This document shows positions 23,869-36,477 of a stretch of 64,000 nt of DNA, in pieces. Each line of letters begins with the position of its first letter. Position 1 is the first letter of the stretch. The position numbers and the translations under genes are program-made. Source of the DNA: Gigaspora rosea (taxonomy: Eukaryota > Glomeromycota > Glomeromycetes > Diversisporales > Gigasporaceae); assembly GCA_003550325.1 (NCBI GenBank), contig QKWP01000032.1, forward strand, positions 535,773-599,772. The letters are read 5' to 3'. The notes below the pieces were generated by a model, which was not told where the DNA came from, did no database searches, and was given only the letters and a program-made list of their open reading frames with translations.

Positions 23869-24277
23869 TTAATTAATTGATTTGCAAATTCGCATAATAT
23901 ATAAATTATAGACCAAATTAAACCTGATAAATAAATAATACATGTAGTTACAAATTTTTTTACTCAAGTAAATAAAAAAAATAACGTGCTTTTTTTACTT
24001 TATTTATTTGTTTATTTATTTATCATTTTTGGTGTTTTTATTTTCCTGATGTAATTCTCCCAAAAAAGAATAAATTTACCAAAATATTAAATATAACAAT
24101 ATGAAATTTTAAATATTTCGCTAAAATTCAATATGTAACCATTATTTAAATTAATACTAATTCGCCAAATTTTAAATTTGGACCTTAGTTTAAATTTTAA
24201 CTAATTTGCTAAAAAAAATATGGCCTATATAAGAGATGTCCGGGGCCCTATTGATATTACTATACAATATATCAAAA
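23869..24277. other. AT-rich stretch, MITE end fragment
   Basis: No gene. GGCCTATATAAGAGATGTCC near 24223-24242 resembles the right end of the AGGACCC MITEs at 10691 and 27714, so a truncated copy is possible. Confidence 0.4.
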
Positions 24278-24565
24278 GGGACTGCCTATTTCCACCATGG
24301 TATTTTGCTATTTCCACCATGATTACACGAAAAGTTTCTATTTTTAGATTTTAATATAATATTGTCTAGAGAATTGCTATTTTTACCATGGTATTTTGCT
24401 ATTTTCACTATGGTTATACAAGATCTTCTATTTTTAGAATTCAAAATAATATATGCACTTATGTCACACAAAGGCCTAGTGCACTGTTTTTGCAAAAATA
24501 AAATTTGGTTACATGCTGCTAATGTTGTATAACATTACATAAGTCTAATTTTGGTAAGGGCAGAA

Positions 24566-24765
24566 AGATAGAGTACGTAAAAAAAAGCCCAGTTTATTTT
24601 TGAAATTTTGAAGCCTATAAAAACAATATTATACTATTAAAAGTGTATTTATCATACTAATTATATATACTAAATTTAGCTTAAGTACCAATAGTATAAT
24701 ATTGTTTTTATAGGCTTCAAAAATTCAAAAATAAACCGGGCTTTTTTCTACATACCCTAGTGACA
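24566..24765. repeat. Palindromic MITE, 200 bp
   Basis: Arms of about 65 bp: the left has AAGCCTATAAAAACAATATT, the right its inverse AATATTGTTTTTATAGGCTT, and both have AAAAAAGCCC/GGGCTTTTTT blocks near the ends. The loop is AT-rich and non-coding. Confidence 0.75.
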
Positions 24766-24904
24766 GATATTACATAATATCTTAGAGGAAGGAGCTAAAA
24801 AAAATTTTTACATCAAACTAATTATACAATTTGATTGGCTAATTGGTTTTATTTGGGGGGAGGGGGGTAAGCTTTATGATAAAATGATATTACGTAATAT
24901 ATGT

Positions 24905-25105
24905 CATGGCCCTAACCTAACTCTAGAATTATGCTTAATGCTAGTGGTTACTATTATAATAATGCCCCTAGTGGGGTTAGTAATTCTGGCCCACCCTAAC
25001 CCTAAATCTAGGAGCCCACAGTACTTAATGCTAGTTGGCACTATTATAATAATGCACCTGGCAGGCTTAGACATAATTCCAGCCCACCCTATCCCTAAAT
25101 CTAGA
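24905..25105. repeat. Direct duplication of about 100-120 bp
   Basis: CTTAATGCTAGTnG...ACTATTATAATAATGC...CCCACCCTAnCCCTAAATCTAG occurs twice (from about 24931 and 25026). Short ORFs here on both strands are by-products of this repeat. Confidence 0.6.
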
Positions 25106-25245
25106 ACCCTAAAATCTAATTGTTCAAAGCAACATCCAATTACAGTACATATGCTAGCTATACAATATATGCATCTAGTATATGTACTGTGATTGGATGT
25201 TGCTTCGAACAATTAGTTTTTAAGTTTCTAGATTTAGGGTTAGGG
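25105..25245. repeat. Palindrome with arms of about 60 bp
   Basis: The left arm contains AGCAACATCCAATTACAGTA and the right arm its near-perfect inverse TACTGTGATTGGATGTTGCT. A CTAAATCTAGA-like block flanks each side. Confidence 0.7.
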
Positions 25246-25753
25246 AGGGCCAGAATTATATCTAATCCTACTGGGGTATTATCATAATAGTGTCACACAG
25301 AATTAAGCTTAATACTGACCGACCCATGGATAGGTTACCAAAATTAGACTTGTGTACTATTATACAATATTAATAGTGTGTAACCAAAAATTATTTTTGT
25401 AAAAACAGTGCACCAGGCCTTTGTGTAATATAAGTGTTCTAAAAATAGAAAATCTTGTGTGACCATAGTGGAAATAGCAAAATACCATAGTGGAAATAGC
25501 AATTCTCATTGTATATTATAATTTTAATTATTTTCAATTGACCCAACTTAATTTAGATTACCAAAACAAAACTTGTGTAATACTGTAATATTACATGATA
25601 TTAGCGGTATGCAAAACCAATGCACTGGGCCATTGTGTAATATACATGCATATATTGTATAACCAGTATATGTACTGTGATTGGATATTGGAGTTCCTAG
25701 ATTTAGAGTTAGGGTGGGCCGGAATTATGTCTAACTCGCCGGGGCATTATCAT

Positions 25754-26848
25754 TAGTGTTCCGCATAATTCAGACTGGGCGGGTATTTTTAAAGGTCTGT
25801 ACCCTGGTCTGAATGCCAACTCGGATCTAAAATTAGGGTCCGAACCCATATCACTAAGATCTGGGTCCGAGTCCAGATTTGTGACAAAGTTGTTAAATGA
25901 CAAAAGTCAAGTGCTCTCAGTAAAAAAAAAAAAAAAAGTGATAATTGCTGGCATCACATAATCAATTAAATTGTTACATCTCGCTTTGCAAATGCAATCG
26001 CAATCACGATCTCACGATTATTAATTATAGAGGTCACAAAATTAATGATAAATCTGATTTTATTAAAAATCCAATAATCGTTATATAACTGATAATACAT
26101 AATAATTTATCTTAATACTACCCAAACTCCAATTTCTAGCCTAAACTCTAAACTAAATTCTCAAATTGCTATATAATCACCAATTTAATGACTTTTATCA
26201 AAAAGCCAAGACCAACGATGATAAATCGACTAATGATACTATACCAAGCCCAATGACGACCTGTATAAAAAAAAAAATGCAAAATTTAATACTAAAAATT
26301 AAACAAAGATACAAAAAAAAAGACACTTCACCAACGAAAAACCAACTAGCGACACTATAAGCCCAACACGAAAGACCGACTAATGACATCACAAGCCCAA
26401 CAACGAAAGTCTATTAACGACATCACAACAAGTTCTAGTGAGCCCAAATGACAAAGACCGACTAATGGCATTACAAGCCACAACAGATAAAGTGCGAAAG
26501 TTAGTACAAGAACTAATAAAAAAAACCAAATAATCCTAACAAATAGTGCTAGTGATGACACCAATACAAAAAGACTGATCAACAATTATGTGATAATCCT
26601 GTTACCTGATTCTGAAAAAGAAACGAAAGAAACATGAGTAAAAGAAAAAAGTTAGTAAATGTAAAAAAAAATCCAAATTAACCAACCAGCATTAAGTATT
26701 ATTCTAATAGACTGAACTAGGTATTACCTGGGCAGACCTTTGTGTGAGTCCGAACCCGTATTGAATCTGAAAAATCAAAAGTCCGAACTTGGTCCGTTCA
26801 CGGACCAGACCGGACACAGACCAGACCCGGATCTTTTGTGGAACACTA
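25754..26848. mobile_element. Non-autonomous hAT-like element, 1,095 bp
   Basis: Ends TAGTGTTCCGCATAA and TTTTGTGGAACACTA with a perfect 8-bp duplication ATTATCAT (25746-25753, 26849-26856). Subterminal zones are rich in GGTCC/GGACC words. No transposase remains. It shares its terminus with 14022-14183 and the end fragment at 381. Confidence 0.85.
26200..26500. repeat. Degenerate minisatellite (about 35 bp unit)
   Basis: Units related to AAGACCGACTAATGACATCA followed by CAAGCCCAACAACGA recur about seven times inside the hAT-like element. The ORFs over it are repeat peptides without a domain. Confidence 0.6.
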
Positions 26849-27094
26849 ATTATCATAATAGTGCCCAATAGCATTAAACTTAATGCAGGCTAACCCAGTA
26901 TTAGGTTACCAAAACAAGACTTGCATAATATTACACAACATTAGTAGTGTATAACCCAAAATTATTTTTGCAAAAACAATGCACTGGGCCTTTGTGTAAC
27001 ATAAGTGCATATATTATTTTGAATTCTTAAAATAGAAAATCTTGTGTAACTATGGTAGAAATAGCAAAATACCATGGTGGAAATAGTAACCCCT

Positions 27095-27417
27095 ATCATA
27101 AAACTGCAAATTCTTTAATATCTAACAATTGATGGATAAAGAGTTCTATTCTTTTTATCATAAATTGTAATCCTGCTATCTTTTGTTTGTTAGGCAATTA
27201 TGTGAATATATGTAATAGTGTAGTAAATAGTATTTATAACAATATATCTTATGTAATGTATCTATTGCTCAATGTACATATTGTAAATATGAGTCTTAAG
27301 TCTTGAATTAATGAAATATGCAAAAACTTATTACATTTAAATAAATTCATATAAGATGAAAATTATTGATTTTTTCAATCACTTATGCCATCACTTTGCC
27401 AACAGCAATTCTGCTCT
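27095..27417. other. AT-rich stretch without a gene
   Basis: Nothing supported beyond short AT-rich ORFs. Confidence 0.4.
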
Positions 27418-27714
27418 AGGACCCTGGACATCTAGTACAGAGGTTATACGTTACGCATTTTAGCAAAAACCTCTGAAATTTGAGAAGAGAAAGACAGTTT
27501 TTGGCAATTATTCTAGCATCTAGTAGTCCAATTTGAATGAACTTTTTTAAAAATGAAGCTCTCAGTGAGGCGCATCTAACAAAAAAAAGTTAATTGAATT
27601 CTGATTACTGGATCGGAAGTTATTTAAGTAAATATAGTTTTGTCATTTTTAGCAAATTAGATCAAAATTGGCCAAAATCCAGTTATGACCTATATGAGAA
27701 ATGTCCAGGGTTCT
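27418..27714. mobile_element. MITE, AGGACCC family, copy 2
   Basis: It aligns end to end with 10395-10691, sharing TAGTCCAATTTGAATGAACT, GAAGCTCTCAGTGAGGCGCA and CCAAAATCCAGTTATGACCT. It starts AGGACCCTGGACAT and ends ATGTCCAGGGTTCT. Flanks TCTGCTCT and TCTCTCTT are at best a decayed 8-bp duplication. Confidence 0.8.
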
Positions 27715-27764
27715 TCTCTCTTTTTAATATTTTTTTTCAGCCAGGGCTTTAATTTTTTTCATAA

Positions 27765-28060
27765 ATAATATGGAATAAAAAATTTTTAAATTAGAAATAT
27801 CAATTTTACTCTAATACAAATAACATAACCTTAATGAATCTACATACAATACAATACAACAATACAGAATAATAAAGTTTTTAAATTAAAAATGTTGATT
27901 ATATTTCAATACAAATAACAGAACCTTAACCAATCTATATATGATACAATATGATAGTCTGTAAGTAATATGGAATAAGAAAATTTTTAAATTAGAAATA
28001 TTGATTATATTCTAACGCAAATAAAAAAATATTAACCAATCTACATACAATACAATACTT
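27765..28060. repeat. Tandem repeat, about 95 bp x 3
   Basis: Three imperfect units carry AATTTTTAAATTAGAAATAT, then CTAATACAAATAAC, ACCTTAA and CAATCTACATACAATACAAT. Non-coding. Confidence 0.65.
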
Positions 28061-28283
28061 TATATTATGTAAATAAAATCTTGTAGTGGCAACTTTACAA
28101 AAGAAGATAAGAAATAGGAATATTTGTATTAAGCAACACTTTGTAGTAGGTAATGTTTACGATCTGTAATTCAACTTTCTGTGCTATGCAGTAGTGGGCA
28201 AAAACTTGGTAGGTAATATCATATAGTGGTTTGAGCATAAAAAAAAAAGAATATAAAGCAACAAGTTTAAAATAGTATAGCAA

Positions 28284-29069
28284 GATCTGTGGGTCAATAG
28301 CGTAAGTGGTTACGCTCCCAGGTTGCCAAACATAAGGTCGCCGGTTCAACCCCACTAGTGGACATGGAAAACTATATGCGATCACGAGAAGAAAGGCTGA
28401 ACTAGGATGTTAGGACCGCGTTTGGTTAATTTAACCACATTAGTGTGTTTGTGCTGCCAAATTTTGAAAATATTGGATACTACTAGTGGAATTCCGGTTG
28501 AATAAGAATAAATGTATACTTCCAGTAGGATTCCGGTTGAATGGTAACATGATAAAATAAGTAGCAAGTTGCACTAACCCGATAAGGAAAAAGATCTCAG
28601 ATGAACTCAGGATGGGCTCAGTCCTAACCTGAAACAGAAGGAGAACAAAAACTTTGGAAGGCTGAAGGAAGAAGGTACTGAGGACCTATCTCTCTGCCCC
28701 GGTCGGTACAAACGACTAGAGGTTTTGGTTGAAGTTGGAAGCTGAAAATTTGGAAAGCTAAAGGAAGGAAGTACTGAGATGATCTTATCTTCTCCATACT
28801 CTGGTCAGTACAGACAACCCGAGGTTCTGGAAGAAGTTGGAAATCTAAAGACACCGCTGGCGGATTGGGTAACGTAACCAAAATGAGTAATATCTGGTAA
28901 CTGAGTACAGAATTAGGTGGTATAACTAGTCACAAAATATGTAACAATATAGAAATGTAATTTGAAAATTGTATGACCTTAATGTACAAAATAACAAGGA
29001 CCTTAATAAATGAGCGCCATACGTACCCCAACAGCCATAGAGCTGAAGGGTTAAAAAAAATAAATAAAT
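28284..29069 (+). mobile_element. tRNA-headed SINE-like element, second family, 786 bp
   Basis: The head GGGTCAATAGCGTAAGTGG (28291-28309) has an excellent A box TAGCGTAAGTGG. The D-arm-like GCGT/ACGC can pair, and the B box GGTTCAACCCC is at 28343-28353. The tail is A-rich with (AAAT)n. A 14-bp duplication AAATAGTATAGCAA lies at 28270-28283 and 29070-29083. The body has two internal direct duplications: ATTCCGGTTGAAT twice near 28490-28540, and a block of about 110 bp with GGTACTGAG/AGTACTGAG near 28670 and 28770. It shares little with the other three copies except architecture. Confidence 0.8.
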
Positions 29070-29083
29070 AAATAGTATAGCAA

Positions 29084-30267
29084 TAACAATAATTTTGATT
29101 AAAAAAAAAACAGATAGGATGGAATTATCTATTATTTAATACACATTGAAGAATGTAGTATAGTACTGTAAAAAAGCAGATAAAACCTTTGTTTCTATTG
29201 TACAACTGTGCAAATATAGGTATGTAGCATTACAGACAGAAAATGCTACAACTACGTTTTGATAATTTTGATATAAATATATCAAAAGCATAGTTTCAGT
29301 TATTACTAAGCATAGAAGTATAAGTTTTATACTTTGCTCCAGACAATTAGAAATATCTTAACTAAATAAATGTTTACATATATAACTAATCTGTAATAAT
29401 GATAGCATTAGTAATAAATAATGAAATTTTAGTTTTTAAATGAAGTCTATGTAGTATACTGATTATTATAGATTATTTTTTTATATAGTGAATATATACA
29501 TTTTGTTGAGGCAAAAAATGATTTTTGCAGTGATTTTTTAATAGTGAAACATTATGTTTTCAAAAAGTACCTTAAATTGGCAATTGATTTACATTAGTTA
29601 AATTAACAATTGTAAAATCAAGTTTCCGAAATAAGTCATATTCATCCAGTTAAAAATTTGCACTCTGATTCTAAATTAATAAGATTAAAATTTTCACATA
29701 TAACAAAAATATCATCACATGAATTTTTTTATTTTTTTAGTATATATAGAGCATTGATTCATAGAGTAGGTGAGTGTGTGTGTTACTTTAATAGAGAATA
29801 AATAATACAGTAGTAAATAGAGAATAGTATTGGTCTTCTCATTTATTCTGGCAGAAAAGTTAAATAAATTAAAAATAGTATATAGTAAAGTACTAATTTT
29901 TCTATTAACTAACAATTGCAAAAATATATATACTATTTGAATATCTTGACAATATATTTATAAAAAAAATTATATAATTTATTGATTTAATTTTTTTAAA
30001 AAAAATAAAATTTTTAAATTTTAAAAAATTAAAAAATTAAAATTTTGCTTATTTTTAAAGTTTGATCAATTAAAATTAGATATTTTTTGTGCTACTATGC
30101 AAGTGCCTTTGTGTAGCTATCAAAAAAAGTTTGCAAAATTTTAAATGAAATTATTATATACAAAAAAAAGTTATAGCAAAAAATAAAACACTAATTTAAC
30201 CTAGTTTTCATATAATTTATATAGTAAAAATAATATCTATTTTAGTTACAAAAATTAAAGAATTTAT
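29084..30267. other. AT-rich intergenic stretch
   Basis: No gene is supported. The short ORF at 29715-29921 (-) is low-complexity. A/T runs become extreme after 29940. Confidence 0.45.
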
Positions 30268-30560
30268 ATGTTTGTAGCCATGGTTACTGTAACCACATTT
30301 TATAAAATTGTTAATAACTCGAAATTTTACTAGGCTAACCAGTGGGTAACCCCTGTTGTGTTACTAACAAAAAATGCTCTTCTTACGATTTTGTAGTAAT
30401 TTTGATTTTAACCCTAACCCTAACCCTAGCCAATCACAACTCTAACCCCAACTCTAACCCAAACCCTAACCTTAATATTATACTAACACTCTCCCTAACT
30501 ATATTATATCTAGGCTTAGTTATGGACTCTGGTTATTGTAACCTATGGTTACAAATATAT
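30268..30560. repeat. MITE-like unit with telomere-like repeats
   Basis: Inverted ends TTGTAGCCATGGTTACTGTA and TATTGTAACCTATGGTTACA surround CCCTAA-type repeats at 30412-30470. Similar TTAGGG patches lie inside the MITE at 4196-4428, so this is more likely MITE content than an old telomere. Confidence 0.55.
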
Positions 30561-31400
30561 TAATTCAAAATTAAAAAATCTATAAATTTTTGAATTTTAA
30601 AAATTTTAATAATTTATAACCAAAAAATAATTCTCTAAATTTGAATTTTAATGAGATATTAATTAAAAATTTATTAATTATAAATTTTACTAACTTATTA
30701 TATAAGCATATATTATATTAAAAACTAGTATATTTTTCTTATTTTTTACTAGTTTTTAACCTAAAAACTATATTAATAAAAATTTTTAAAATTTATAAAA
30801 ATTTTATTTTATATATAAAATATTATTAAGAATATTTTTGTTTTATAGATCAATTATAATTTGTATAATAAAAAAAAATAATAATAAATTAATAAGTAAA
30901 TAAATTTATTATTATATAATAATCTAAAAAGTTGATAATAGAAAATATTTAATATAAATATAAAAAATTAATATTTATAACTTAATATTATAATGTACTA
31001 TTTTTTCAAAAGATAAGTTTAAAAAAAATTTAATAAAATAAATTATTATATATAAAAATTTTTACTTTCTATATTAATATAGTTGAGCCAGAATAAATGA
31101 GAAGACCTATAAATAGATAGAATTGATATTTTCGAGTAATATAATAAAATAGTTATTTAAAAACGCAAGGATGGTAAACCCCACCAAACAAAATAAACAT
31201 TGCAAATGTTTTGAAAAACATCAAGAAAAATCAAGATTTTACAATAAATGATATTATTTTTTTTATTTTATCAATTATTAATTAATATGATAACAGATAA
31301 TGATAAATAAACAAAAAAAAAGTAAAATCAAAATAGGAAAGTAGTACTAAGATCTATTCCGAATAAAAAAAGTGTGCTACTTTCTGTTTTCTATACTATC
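30561..31400. other. Extremely AT-rich stretch
   Basis: Almost only A and T with repeated TTTTTAAAATT-like words. No gene or repeat boundary can be supported. Confidence 0.5.
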
Positions 31401-31719
31401 CAAAATTGGGGGTCACTTAAAGCCAGGTCCATCACGAAATTGTTTGATGATCATTGATCATTGGGTAATTACGGGATGTACGATTTATATATAGATTTTT
31501 TTTATTTTTTTTTCTTCCTGATACAATTTTTTTCTTTACACGACGTACATGACATTTAAAAAATTTTTTCACGAATATCTTGCAACTTCTAGGCCTCTAG
31601 TAGTTCGAAAGTTAAATTTTTCCTATTTTTTTTTTTTTTTTTATTTTTTTTTTTTTTTTTTTTTAAAGAAAAACGGTTTTTTTTTTTACCGAAGATAGAT
31701 ATGAATAATACTGGTATCT

Positions 31720-33731
31720 TTAAACGATAAGGAAAATGAGGCAGTAACATTCAATGCTTATACAAACCAAATAACCAAATTTTATATATCATTATGTCTT
31801 ACCTCTGATCAAAGACGTGAGCTTCTTTTTAATGTCAATCATTCGTTTGAAGTTCAAGTTCAGGATTTTGATAAAGAATAGTGGCCCCTTACTACAAACG
31901 TTTGAACAAAGTACAATTCAAAAAGCCAAAATAATAGCAACTCGTGGGTGGTATACGCATGCTGTTTCACTAAACATAACCAGTCAAGCAGTCATAAAGA
32001 GGAAGTTCCATGCGAAAAGCAGGAAAACAAAAATGTGGCAACCAGATTTATGTTATGCCAAAATCAGGGTTATGAGGTTCGTTAATGAACAAAAAGTCCT
32101 TGTTGAACGATATCTAGATAGCCCAGATCGCACACATCCTATCGAAGAAAGTGAGAAATTAAAACATTCTCAACTTGTTCGTAGCTTGGTGGAGGAAGAA
32201 GCAATTAAGAATTACCCATCCCTAGCTATCGTCAATGCAATCAAAGAGCATGCAACAAGGAGGCTGGATCTCAGCGCTAGTGTAAAGGAATTAAAAAGAA
32301 TGGAAGTTTATAATATAAAAAAAAGGTTTACAAATCACAAGACATACATTTTACGGGCAATTCAAATTTAGAAATAGACACTGAAGAATCTATTCTTTTT
32401 TTAAAAAAGAAGGATATTTAGTTGAACGTTTTAATAGGTCGGCTCAAGGTTTTGTTTTTGCGCACCCAAATCAGCTTGAGAAGCTCTGTCAGTTCAGGTG
32501 ATTAACGTTAATTGATTCCATACATAAAACCAACAGATACGACTGGAGATTGTTTACGCTGTACATTTGGGATAACTATGGCTCTTGGAGTGTCAGTGCT
32601 CATTTTTTTGTTAGTTCTGAAACTAGCGAGATGGTCACAGAGGCTCTGCAGATAATTTAGCATTTTAAACATTTCTGGATGCCCGTTACTTCCCTTCAGA
32701 CCAAAGTAGTGTCGAGGCTAAAGGCATTTTTATGGCTTTTCCTGGTTTATAAAAAGGCGAACATACATGCGATGTTCTCTTTTGTAGTGTCCATGTGGTT
32801 CGTACTTGGATGAGTAAAATTTATGAACTGAAGGTTCGAAGTAAAATGATGCCTGTGATGCACAAAGTAACAAAAATTGGATGTGAAAAACTTATTATGG
32901 AGGCAGTTAATAAATACCAAGTCCCTGACATCAAATGATACATATTACGAAATTACTCAGAAAATACACATCAATGGGCTTTTTGGGCCGGCAACATTCC
33001 CCCTTCTTTTACAAATAACCTTAACAAATGTGATCGAATTGTACCATAGTGAACTAAAAAGAACGACTATTTCTTATCACGGGTTAATAGGTAGTATAAT
33101 TTTTATTTTTTAATGAACATTCGCAGTATAATTTTAATAATAAAATTTATTTATTAAGGTGCATATAATAAAATCGTTACGGTCGATAAGAAAAAACAAT
33201 TGGATGCAGAAAATACGGTGTTTGAATTTCGTACAAAGCAAATCTCAGCATTTGGCATAGATTATGAAGCTCTTAACCAAATTCATAAGTTCCCATTTCC
33301 CATACAACAATTAATCGTTAGCGAAGTTCATGCTGTAGAAAAAGAATAGAAAAGGGTAAAGATGTACCAAACCTTGTATCTCCCAACTGTTATTGTCTTT
33401 TTTTCTGTCGGTATTTGCTTCCGTGTCGGCATATATTTCACGAACATCTATACAAAGAAAAAAATTGTTGACACTTAATGCTTGGGAACAGTTTTAGCAA
33501 ATGTTCGTAGAGAGTAGGTTTGAAGTATACACTAATCGAGAGTTAGTAGAAATTGACTTACCAAGAAAAATGGAGGCCGAGAAAGCAGCAGAGAAACGAC
33601 GTTTAACAGTAAATGAGCTAATCGAAAGGACACATAATGCTTATTGGAGGGTTGAAGAAGAGGGTAATGTGGCGCAGACAGTTGCGTTTATTGAACCGCT
33701 AACATCTTCTTTACATAAGGTTCTAAACTGA
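31720..33731 (+). pseudogene. MULE transposase with SWIM zinc finger (dead)
   Basis: The longest open stretch, 31817-32371, is the N-terminal half; it is preceded by another frame reading LTSDQRRELLFNVNHSF. After 32395 several frames give, in order, GYLVERF, GFVFAHPNQLEKL, LTLIDSIHKTNRYDW (first catalytic Asp), SDQSSVEAKG (second Asp), KIGCEKLIMEAVNKYQVP, IELYHSELK (catalytic Glu region) and EFRTKQISAFGIDYEAL. A SWIM finger follows (CYC...PCRH, about 33382-33430), then the open C-terminal block 33501-33731 (RRLTVNELIERTHNAYWRVE). Many frameshifts and stops rule out activity. The order MULE core then SWIM is the usual one. It lies between the matching MULE ends, so it is probably this element's own gene. 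Confidence 0.8.
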
Positions 33732-33794
33732 AAGCAAAAAAAGTGAAATAAAATAAAAATAATAAAAAAAATTAATAAAATAAATAGAATTATA

Positions 33795-33914
33795 ATAGTA
33801 AAATAAATAAAATTCGATACCCATCTTTTAATTATAACGCTGAATTTATTTTATTTTTATTATAATAATAATGCTTTTTTTATTTTAAATAAAAAAAGCA
33901 TTATTAATTATAAT
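33795..33914. repeat. AT palindrome split by the Helitron
   Basis: Arms around 33878 (AATGCTTTTTTTATTTTAAA) are symmetrical. The right arm continues at 38183 after the Helitron (TAAAAATAAAATAAAAC), matching the inverse of 33838-33856. This fixes the Helitron borders. Confidence 0.7.
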
Positions 33915-34201
33915 CTATACTACAAGAAAGGGCTAGGTGATAAAAAATTTTCAGGTGCCGAATAACCCTTTTATTAGATGCCGGTGCCGAATAACCTACA
34001 ATGACGGTGGTGAAATTTCAGGAACAGGTTTCTACATAACAGGTTTTGCTTTTTTATCCATTCATTTACATCATATTTGCATGCTGCATTCTCACATGCG
34101 GTGAATGAAAATGTCAGCATATGTATTTGTGAACGATAAATGTTTTTTGTAGAAAAAAAGTTCACGTATATGACAATTCATAAAGTACTTACTGTACATA
34201 G

Positions 34202-36477
34202 CAGTGATGGTAAATGACAAGGTTATAAAAATTTTTATGAAAATGACTATAAATGACATGTCATTTTAAAATGACAATGTCATTTATTATAAAAAAATTT
34301 ATACAAAACCATGGTAATATGACAAGTCATAAAAAATATTTTTATAAATGACATTAAAATGACAAATAAATGACAGTATTACTATTATCAAAAACATTAC
34401 CAAAAAATAATTATCAATGATCATAAAATTCATCACATTCCTTCAAATCAGCTGAATTCGATACTATCTATATCGGAGTTATTATTCAACATTTCTAAAT
34501 TGGACTTTCCTTATAAATGCAAAATAACTCCCAAAAGTGTAATTTCGAATTATGATCGAATTAAGCTTTATCTTGGCCATTACTCAAACCATGCCCCTAG
34601 ACGTTATTTTGCATTTTCACAGTTTAACATCCATACTGGTTTAGCATGACTTAGTGTTCCAAATCGTTAGTTGAAAAATCTACTAGTTGGCAACTTTTCA
34701 ACTAATCGATTTAAAAAAAGTTAAACACTAATCGATTTATTATCAACTGGTTCGATTACAATTAATTGCTAGTTATCAACTAGTTATCAACTAGTTATCA
34801 ACTAACTATAATTTATATTAATCAACTAAACGATATAACAGAAATTACAACCATGGATTGGTAATTAATAATGCTTCTCGGTTTGAGATGTATCTGGTGT
34901 GCATTTTTTTTTATTTCAACTTGCCAGTTTTCAGGTGTTTTACACCAACAGGTTATCCTCCAAAGCATAAAGGCATTATTCTTTGTATATAATATGAATT
35001 GCTCCGGGTATCAAATCATAGAGTCAGCACTTTACAGTTGTCATTTTTCAAATTTCACTTATTGAAAAAATGATTTGGGTGATTCTTGACGTAATAGATT
35101 AATAATAATAAACGTAGTTCATATTTATTAATGATTTAATAATTTAAAGTAGTTCTTTTAGTGTCACATGTTTCATTTTTTTCAATTATACTTAAATCGT
35201 TCTTTTTTTGTTTTATATCTATATTTGAATCGACCTTTTTTTAAATCACTACTAAATATTAGACCTACAGATTCAACCATTTTTTAATCAATTTTACAGT
35301 ATATAATGTATATAATCTATTATAGTAGAGCTTTGGATCCATTAACTGTGTTCATATTCAATTTAACGGATATTCGACCGATTTTATTATTAACTTTAGT
35401 ATACAAGTGATAACAAATCCAAGTTCTATAATGTGGTTATAATATTCTGCGAATATAGGTGAACAATCTACATCTTTTTCAAATTTCCATTACATAATAA
35501 GCGAGATGTAAAATTAAAGGAAGGAGAGCATATACGTTTAACCGATTTAACTCTAATAGATACTAGGAGATAAGTTTCTGATTTACTCGAATAAAGGTCT
35601 CTTCAGCTCTACACTAGCTTACTTCCTTTATTTTCATTAAGTAAAATCGGAGGGAACCCCTCTTCATCTGTCTCTCTCTTTATTGAAGTCAAATTCATTC
35701 GTTTATATACATTTGAATTTAATATACAACACATTGATGTGTTATTTGCCACGTTAACATACTGTTTAACACTACGTGCTTTTCAACAATGGTACTACTA
35801 AGCTTAACACGTTGACGTGCTATCGAGAATGTTTATAATCTGTGTCCCTTAACACGCATAAGTGCTAACACGTTAACATGTTATGAAGATTTTACAAAAA
35901 GGGGTTATTTATGTTAATCAAGTTTACACGGATTAACATTTAAAAATAATCATTCTAACAGCTCATTATGGTTAGCATTATCATTCTAACAACTTTTGAT
36001 AATTAGTGTTAAATAATCATTCTAATAGTTTTTATGATTAATGTTAAATAATCATTCTAGCAGCTCTTTATAGTTAGCAATAAATAACCATTCTAAAAAC
36101 TCCTTATAGTTACGTTAAATAATCATCCTAACGGCTCTTTATTGTTGCCATTCTAACAAGCTCTTTCGGATAAGCATTTAGTGTTTGGATTAGGATGGTT
36201 GAGATATGGTTCATGATTCGTGAGACATTTGATCAAATATTATCAACAAATGGCGATGTTTAATTGATAGATATCACTATAATGAGCTTTTAAATACTGT
36301 ATATATTTTCAAAATTCTTCGTATCAATGCAAATGCCAATGTGATTATTAATAATTATTATATAAACTATAAATGACAAGTATAGTCATAAAAAGATAAA
36401 TGATTTTTTTTATGACAAAAATGACTTGTCATATGACAAGGTGTCATTTATTTTTAAATGACAATGTGCCATCACTG
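34202..36477. mobile_element. Non-autonomous hAT-like element, 2,276 bp
   Basis: Ends CAGTGATGGTAAATGACAAG and GACAATGTGCCATCACTG, with a perfect 8-bp duplication GTACATAG (34194-34201, 36478-36485). Subterminal arrays of AAATGACA/TGTCATTT occupy about 100-200 bp at each end. The interior has no transposase. It includes repeated ACTAGTTATCA units (34765-34800), CGTTAACA-rich repeats (35750-35890) and ATAATCATTCTAAC repeats (35940-36160). Confidence 0.9.

Larger units (their letters stand above)
24278..27094. repeat. Foldback built of inverted 'TTTCCACCATGG' modules
   Basis: A terminal module of about 230 bp with CTATTTCCACCATGGTATTT, TTTCTATTTTTAGA and GGCCTAGTGCACTG-like blocks lies at 24278-24540. 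It recurs inverted at about 25310-25505 and again at 26868-27094. The outer pair defines a 2.8 kb foldback. Inside lie a palindromic MITE, a palindrome and the hAT element 25754-26848. No gene; short ORFs here are low-complexity. Confidence 0.65.

Noticed and set aside
24884-25212. Two 102-residue ORFs on opposite strands covering the same bases
   Set aside because: They fall on a direct duplication and a palindrome. Composition is dictated by the repeat and there is no domain.
28291-28360. A functional tRNA gene
   Set aside because: A and B boxes are good, but the anticodon and T stems do not pair as needed. The sequence is followed by a long body and A-rich tail with target duplications, so it is a SINE head.
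30412-30480. Chromosome end suggested by CCCTAA repeats
   Set aside because: The array is short and degenerate, lies between inverted MITE-like ends, and sequence continues on both sides.
31626-31690. Poly(A) tail of a retroposed element
   Set aside because: The T run lies inside the MULE next to its gene, with no duplication or head at a plausible distance.
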